Below, piece by piece: positions 34,364 to 37,150 of a DNA stretch of 37,150 bases. The notes beneath the pieces are model-generated. The model was not told the DNA's origin. It searched no databases and saw only the letters and a program-made list of their open reading frames with translations. Location: contig NZOF01000199.1 of NCBI GenBank assembly GCA_002695185.1, positions 758-37,907 of the forward strand. Reading direction: 5' to 3'. This DNA is from Erythrobacter sp. (GTDB lineage: Bacteria > Pseudomonadota > Alphaproteobacteria > Sphingomonadales > Sphingomonadaceae). A program made the translations under genes and the position numbers. Numbering within the stretch: the stretch's first letter is position 1; every line of letters starts with the position of its first letter.

Positions 34364-34657
34364 ATGAAAAGCAAAATCTTGTTTGCGCCCGTACTCGCCC
34401 TTTCCAGTCTGAGCCTCGGCGCTTGTGCGCAGAATTACGCGGTCGAAGGCGCAGGGGCCGGTGCTGCTCTGGGAGCCGGTCTCGCCGCGCTGACCGATGG
34501 CGATATCGAGACATACGCACTCGCCGGTGCCGCTATCGGCGGTGTGGTTGGTTACGCGACCGACAAGAACGATGAGTGCGACGGTTACTATGGCGATGGC
34601 CGTTACGTCGACGATGATTGCCGGTATGATGACCGATATGCACGCTACTGGAACTGA
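34364..34657 (+). CDS. Small glycine-zipper-like lipoprotein with an Asp/Tyr-rich tail
   Basis: A 97-residue protein with a lipoprotein signal peptide (lipobox LGAC, Cys21). The middle (about 28-67) is Gly/Ala-rich with GAGAGAALGAGLA and AGAAIGGVVGYATDK, a pattern seen in YMGG/glycine-zipper outer-membrane proteins. The last 30 residues are rich in Asp, Tyr and Arg with two cysteines (DECDGYYGD, DDDCRYDDRY). Function unknown. Good ribosome-binding site (ACGGAGAAATGCC) before the ATG. It ends at a strong terminator. Confidence 0.82.
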   Translation: MKSKILFAPVLALSSLSLGACAQNYAVEGAGAGAALGAGLAALTDGDIETYALAGAAIGGVVGYATDKNDECDGYYGDGRYVDDDCRYDDRYARYWN

Positions 34658-34670
34658 TCAAATTTAAATT

Positions 34671-34708
34671 AAGGGCTGCCTCTCATCCGTGGCGGCCCTT
34701 TTTATTTG
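34671..34708. terminator. Rho-independent terminator (bidirectional)
   Basis: AGGGCTGCC (34672-34680) pairs with GGCGGCCCT (34691-34699) with one G-T pair, followed on the plus strand by TTTTTATTT. On the minus strand the stem is followed by an AT-rich stretch, so it can also end the vgr-related gene, whose stop codon lies within the T-tract. Confidence 0.9.
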
Positions 34709-35139
34709 CCCTCTTGGCGATCAAAATTGACCAATAGGTCGTACGCTTCGACCGGTCCTGCGCCCGCCAATCGAACTCCCTTCCGCAACCAGAAGGCATG
34801 CTTCACGATTTCAGCCTGCTGCTCGATGCCATAGCGTTCGAGAGACCATCCAGGTTTCAGAGAATAGTCGTAGCGCGCCCACGGCATGCGACGCGTAACG
34901 AGATACCAGCTTCCTCTGGTCTGGGTCTGCCAGACATGCGTCAACTCGTGGATCAGCAATCCCTGACGCAAAACGCCAACTTTCGAAAAATCGTCGCAAT
35001 AACTTTCCGAGGCAGGATGGAAATGCAGGTGGCCGCGTGGGGCCATGGTAATATTGCGCGGTTGGAACGGAAACCACTTTCGGCGCCTGATTGTGACTCG
35101 CGAATAGTCGATGGCGTCGGCGAAAACGCTGCGCGCCAA
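34702..35139 (-). CDS. Vgr-related protein with HExxH motif, start uncertain
   Basis: A protein of about 145 residues with LLIHELTHVWQTQ (HELTH at 64-68) and a downstream YGIEQQAEIV that supplies a third acidic ligand, a gluzincin-like arrangement. It matches proteins called 'vgr related' in sphingomonads; the name does not imply a type VI secretion role. Only a TTG at 35139 is available as a canonical start. The frame reads on upstream in family-like fashion (RLLTSGEIALARSV) but meets no ATG, GTG or TTG before a stop at 35251-35253, and a perfect hairpin occupies 35169-35198. No signal peptide is visible. Confidence 0.72.
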   Translation of the reverse strand: MARSVFADAIDYSRVTIRRRKWFPFQPRNITMAPRGHLHFHPASESYCDDFSKVGVLRQGLLIHELTHVWQTQTRGSWYLVTRRMPWARYDYSLKPGWSLERYGIEQQAEIVKHAFWLRKGVRLAGAGPVEAYDLLVNFDRQEGK

Positions 35140-35168
35140 GGCAATTTCTCCAGATGTCAGAAGGCGCT

Positions 35169-35198
35169 CGCCCCCTGCCGCGCAACCGGCAGGGGGCG
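35169..35198. repeat. Perfect 12-bp GC-rich inverted repeat (hairpin)
   Basis: CGCCCCCTGCCG (35169-35180) and CGGCAGGGGGCG (35187-35198) are exact reverse complements with a six-base loop. It lies in the 101-bp gap between the copper-chaperone gene and the vgr-related gene on the minus strand. Without a T-tract it is not a standard intrinsic terminator; it may attenuate or stabilise the transcript. Confidence 0.75.
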
Positions 35199-35240
35199 GG
35201 GCGGAATGGCTTTCGACCCCCAGCGTGTCGCGGCTATCGG

Positions 35241-35729
35241 TCAGCGGGCGTCACCGGCAGCCTGAACCGCAGCGTCGAAACTATGGCGCTTGTTGCCTGC
35301 CGCGATCAATGTGACTTCAACCGTCGATCCTTCCGATACATCCCGCCCCAGATCGAACACCATCACGTGCTTTCCGCCCGGCGCGAATTGAACGGTAGAG
35401 CCACTTTCAACAAGGATTGGAGGGGCCTCACCCATCACCATTTTCCCATCTTCCATGATCGTGTCATGGACTTCTGCTTTGCCGGAACCGGTAACTTCCG
35501 CGTTACGAAAGGCTAAGGTGCGGTCACCGTTGTTGGCGATATCGAAATAGATGGCAGCCGGATTGCCGGACACTGGCGGCAATACCAGACGAGCATTCGT
35601 GATCTCGATACCGGCAATCCGGCCTTCTTCTTCCGCAGGCGTAGAAGTCGTCTCTTCCGCGCTCTCGCAGGCGGTAAGTACGAGTGGCGAGACAGCCAAC
35701 AGCGCCACGGCGATGATCGGGTTCTTCAT
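35241..35729 (-). CDS. Copper chaperone PCu(A)C lipoprotein
   Basis: A 162-residue periplasmic copper chaperone that supplies Cu(I), typically to the CuA site of cytochrome oxidase. The lipobox is LTAC (Cys21). The copper ligands of the family are present: His88 and the Met of [15 protein letters not shown], and His121/Met123 in [11 protein letters not shown] 35729 has GAGGG upstream; an in-frame ATG at 35756 would add nine residues before the signal peptide. A partner such as Sco or a cytochrome oxidase gene is not in the window. It diverges from dnaK. Confidence 0.92.
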   Translation of the reverse strand: MKNPIIAVALLAVSPLVLTACESAEETTSTPAEEEGRIAGIEITNARLVLPPVSGNPAAIYFDIANNGDRTLAFRNAEVTGSGKAEVHDTIMEDGKMVMGEAPPILVESGSTVQFAPGGKHVMVFDLGRDVSEGSTVEVTLIAAGNKRHSFDAAVQAAGDAR

Positions 35730-35764
35730 GGGTTTTCCCTCTTTTACAATGGCCAAAAACTAGC

Positions 35765-35803
35765 GGAGCGCATCCCTTGTGCCAAGAAAAAGCGCTCCTA
35801 TAT
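35765..35803 (+). promoter_or_regulatory. RpoH (sigma-32) promoter for dnaK, with overlapping inverted repeat
   Basis: CTTG at 35776-35779, a 17-base gap, and CCTATAT at 35797-35803 match the alphaproteobacterial RpoH consensus CTTG-N17/18-CYTATNT. Seven-base arms GGAGCGC (35765-35771) and GCGCTCC (35792-35798) flank the -35 and touch the -10. The dnaK ATG is about 103 bp downstream. No CIRCE element is seen. Confidence 0.8.
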
Positions 35804-35905
35804 CGCCCCCGTAATACACTTCTTTATTCGAGCCGCCGACAGGTTTCGCCAGAATTGGGAATCCAGCTGTGCGGCGTCCAACGATTTGAAACAGATGGGG
35901 AAACC

Positions 35906-37150
35906 ATGAGTAAAGTTATCGGTATCGACCTTGGCACAACCAACAGCTGCATCGCCGTGATGGACGGTGGCAAGCCCAAGGTAATCGAGAATTCCGAAGG
36001 TGCGCGTACGACGCCTTCGATTGTTGCTTTCACCAAGGACGGTGAACGTCTGATCGGCCAGCCCGCCAAGCGCCAGGCAGTAACCAATCCCGACAACACC
36101 CTTTTCGCGATCAAGCGGCTCATCGGTCGCCGGTTCGACGACCCCATGACCAAGAAGGACATGGAACTGGTCCCCTATGACATCGTCAAGGGTTCGAACG
36201 GCGATGCCTGGGTCGAAGCTGGCGGTGATAACTACAGCCCGTCACAGATTTCGGCCTTCATCCTCCAGAAGATGAAGGAAACGGCCGAAGAATATCTCGG
36301 TGAAAAGGTCGAGAAGGCCGTCATCACCGTGCCTGCCTACTTCAACGATGCGCAACGTCAGGCGACCAAGGATGCCGGCAAGATCGCCGGTCTCGAAGTC
36401 GAGCGTATCATCAACGAACCGACCGCTGCTGCGCTGGCTTATGGTCTCGACAAGGACGACGGCAAGACCATCGCCGTTTATGACCTTGGTGGCGGTACCT
36501 TCGACGTCTCGATCCTCGAAATCGGTGACGGGGTCTTCGAAGTTAAGTCGACCAATGGCGACACCTTCCTGGGCGGTGAAGATTTCGACAGCGCGATCGT
36601 CGAATACCTTGCCGAGCAGTTCAAGAAGAAGGAAAACATGGATCTGAAGAGCGACAAGCTCGCTCTTCAGCGCCTTAAGGAAGCAGCCGAGAAGGCCAAG
36701 ATCGAATTGAGCTCGGCGCAGACCACCGAGGTCAACTTGCCCTTCATTACCGCGCGTATGGAAGGCGGTTCATCCACTCCGTTGCACCTGGTCGAAACCA
36801 TCAGCCGTTCGGATCTCGAGAAGATGGTTGGCGATCTGATCAAACGCACGCTGGAGCCCTGCAAGAAGGCTCTTGCTGACGCAGGCATCGACAAGGGCGG
36901 CGTTGACGAGGTCATCCTCGTCGGCGGTATGACCCGCATGCCCAAGGTTCGCGAAGTGGTCGAAGAATTCTTCGGGAAGAAGCCGCACACCGGCGTGAAC
37001 CCCGATGAAGTCGTCGCCATGGGCGCGGCCATTCAGGCTGGCGTTCTACAGGGCGACGTCAAGGACGTGTTGCTGCTCGACGTGACCCCGCTTTCGCTGG
37101 GCATCGAAACGCTTGGCGGCATCATGACCAAGATGATCGATCGCAACACC
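35906..37150 (+). CDS. dnaK: Chaperone protein DnaK (3' end outside the window)
   Basis: The first 415 codons of Hsp70. The ATPase domain is complete: [18 protein letters not shown] at the start, [34 protein letters not shown], the phosphate-2 loop [12 protein letters not shown], and [13 protein letters not shown]. The interdomain linker [17 protein letters not shown] and the first strands of the substrate domain are at the edge. ATG 35906 follows GGGG at a good distance. It is the client of the grpE gene 3.4 kb upstream and has its own heat-shock promoter. The reading frame is open to the last base. Confidence 0.98.
   Translation, partial: MSKVIGIDLGTTNSCIAVMDGGKPKVIENSEGARTTPSIVAFTKDGERLIGQPAKRQAVTNPDNTLFAIKRLIGRRFDDPMTKKDMELVPYDIVKGSNGDAWVEAGGDNYSPSQISAFILQKMKETAEEYLGEKVEKAVITVPAYFNDAQRQATKDAGKIAGLEVERIINEPTAAALAYGLDKDDGKTIAVYDLGGGTFDVSILEIGDGVFEVKSTNGDTFLGGEDFDSAIVEYLAEQFKKKENMDLKSDKLALQRLKEAAEKAKIELSSAQTTEVNLPFITARMEGGSSTPLHLVETISRSDLEKMVGDLIKRTLEPCKKALADAGIDKGGVDEVILVGGMTRMPKVREVVEEFFGKKPHTGVNPDEVVAMGAAIQAGVLQGDVKDVLLLDVTPLSLGIETLGGIMTKMIDRNT

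Noticed and set aside
34702..35139. Vgr-related protein considered as part of a type VI secretion system.
   Set aside because: It is a short HExxH protein without the VgrG spike domains, and no T6SS genes are present.

Overview
The window is a gene-dense stretch of chromosome from an alphaproteobacterium, most likely a sphingomonad (Erythrobacteraceae-like). That placement is an inference. It rests on protein features, on the hemW-rdgB-rph / hrcA-grpE and lpoA / rsmI-yraN-gshB neighbourhoods, on an alphaproteobacterial-type RpoH promoter before dnaK and on a CtrA-like box. I see no rRNA, tRNA, CRISPR array, insertion sequence, integrase cassette or prophage. Most of the window is core genome with a few accessory insertions.

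Layout. 1-4000: the start of a divergent methyltransferase, comF, a 338-bp structured intergenic stretch, hisI, then a MerR regulator with a palindromic operator and its acyl-CoA dehydrogenase. 4071-5800: a PAS-GGDEF-EAL cyclic-di-GMP protein split by a frameshift. 5850-9823 (minus): an MFS exporter overlapping cysK, a PilZ protein and tyrS. 9854-11595: a DOMON-like protein coupled to a DUF1343/NamZ-type protein. 11608-15244: a VWA (CoxE-like) protein and a MoxR ATPase on the minus strand, separated by a soluble chemotaxis receptor on the plus strand. 15348-16568: an alpha/beta-hydrolase-OsmC fusion.

16573-23112 (minus): a run reading lpoA-like lipoprotein, parE, a small membrane protein, CHASE3 histidine kinase, single-domain response regulator, REC-HisKA_2 kinase. 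The last three overlap by four bases each and form a compact signalling triad. The final kinase has no ATG, GTG or TTG that would include its receiver domain. 23151-25988 (plus): rsmI, yraN, gshB, DedA. 25985-30712: xerC, hemW, then two plus-strand CAP-domain secreted proteins wedged before rdgB-rph. 30868-37150: hrcA-grpE, a DUF885 metallopeptidase, a small lipoprotein, a vgr-related HExxH protein, a copper chaperone and the first 415 codons of dnaK.

No wholly new defence or mobile system is evident. The best leads are the non-canonical start of the REC-HisKA_2 kinase, the frameshifted but otherwise intact GGDEF-EAL protein, the DOMON/NamZ-like pair with a substituted family motif and no export signal, and the twin CAP insertion.
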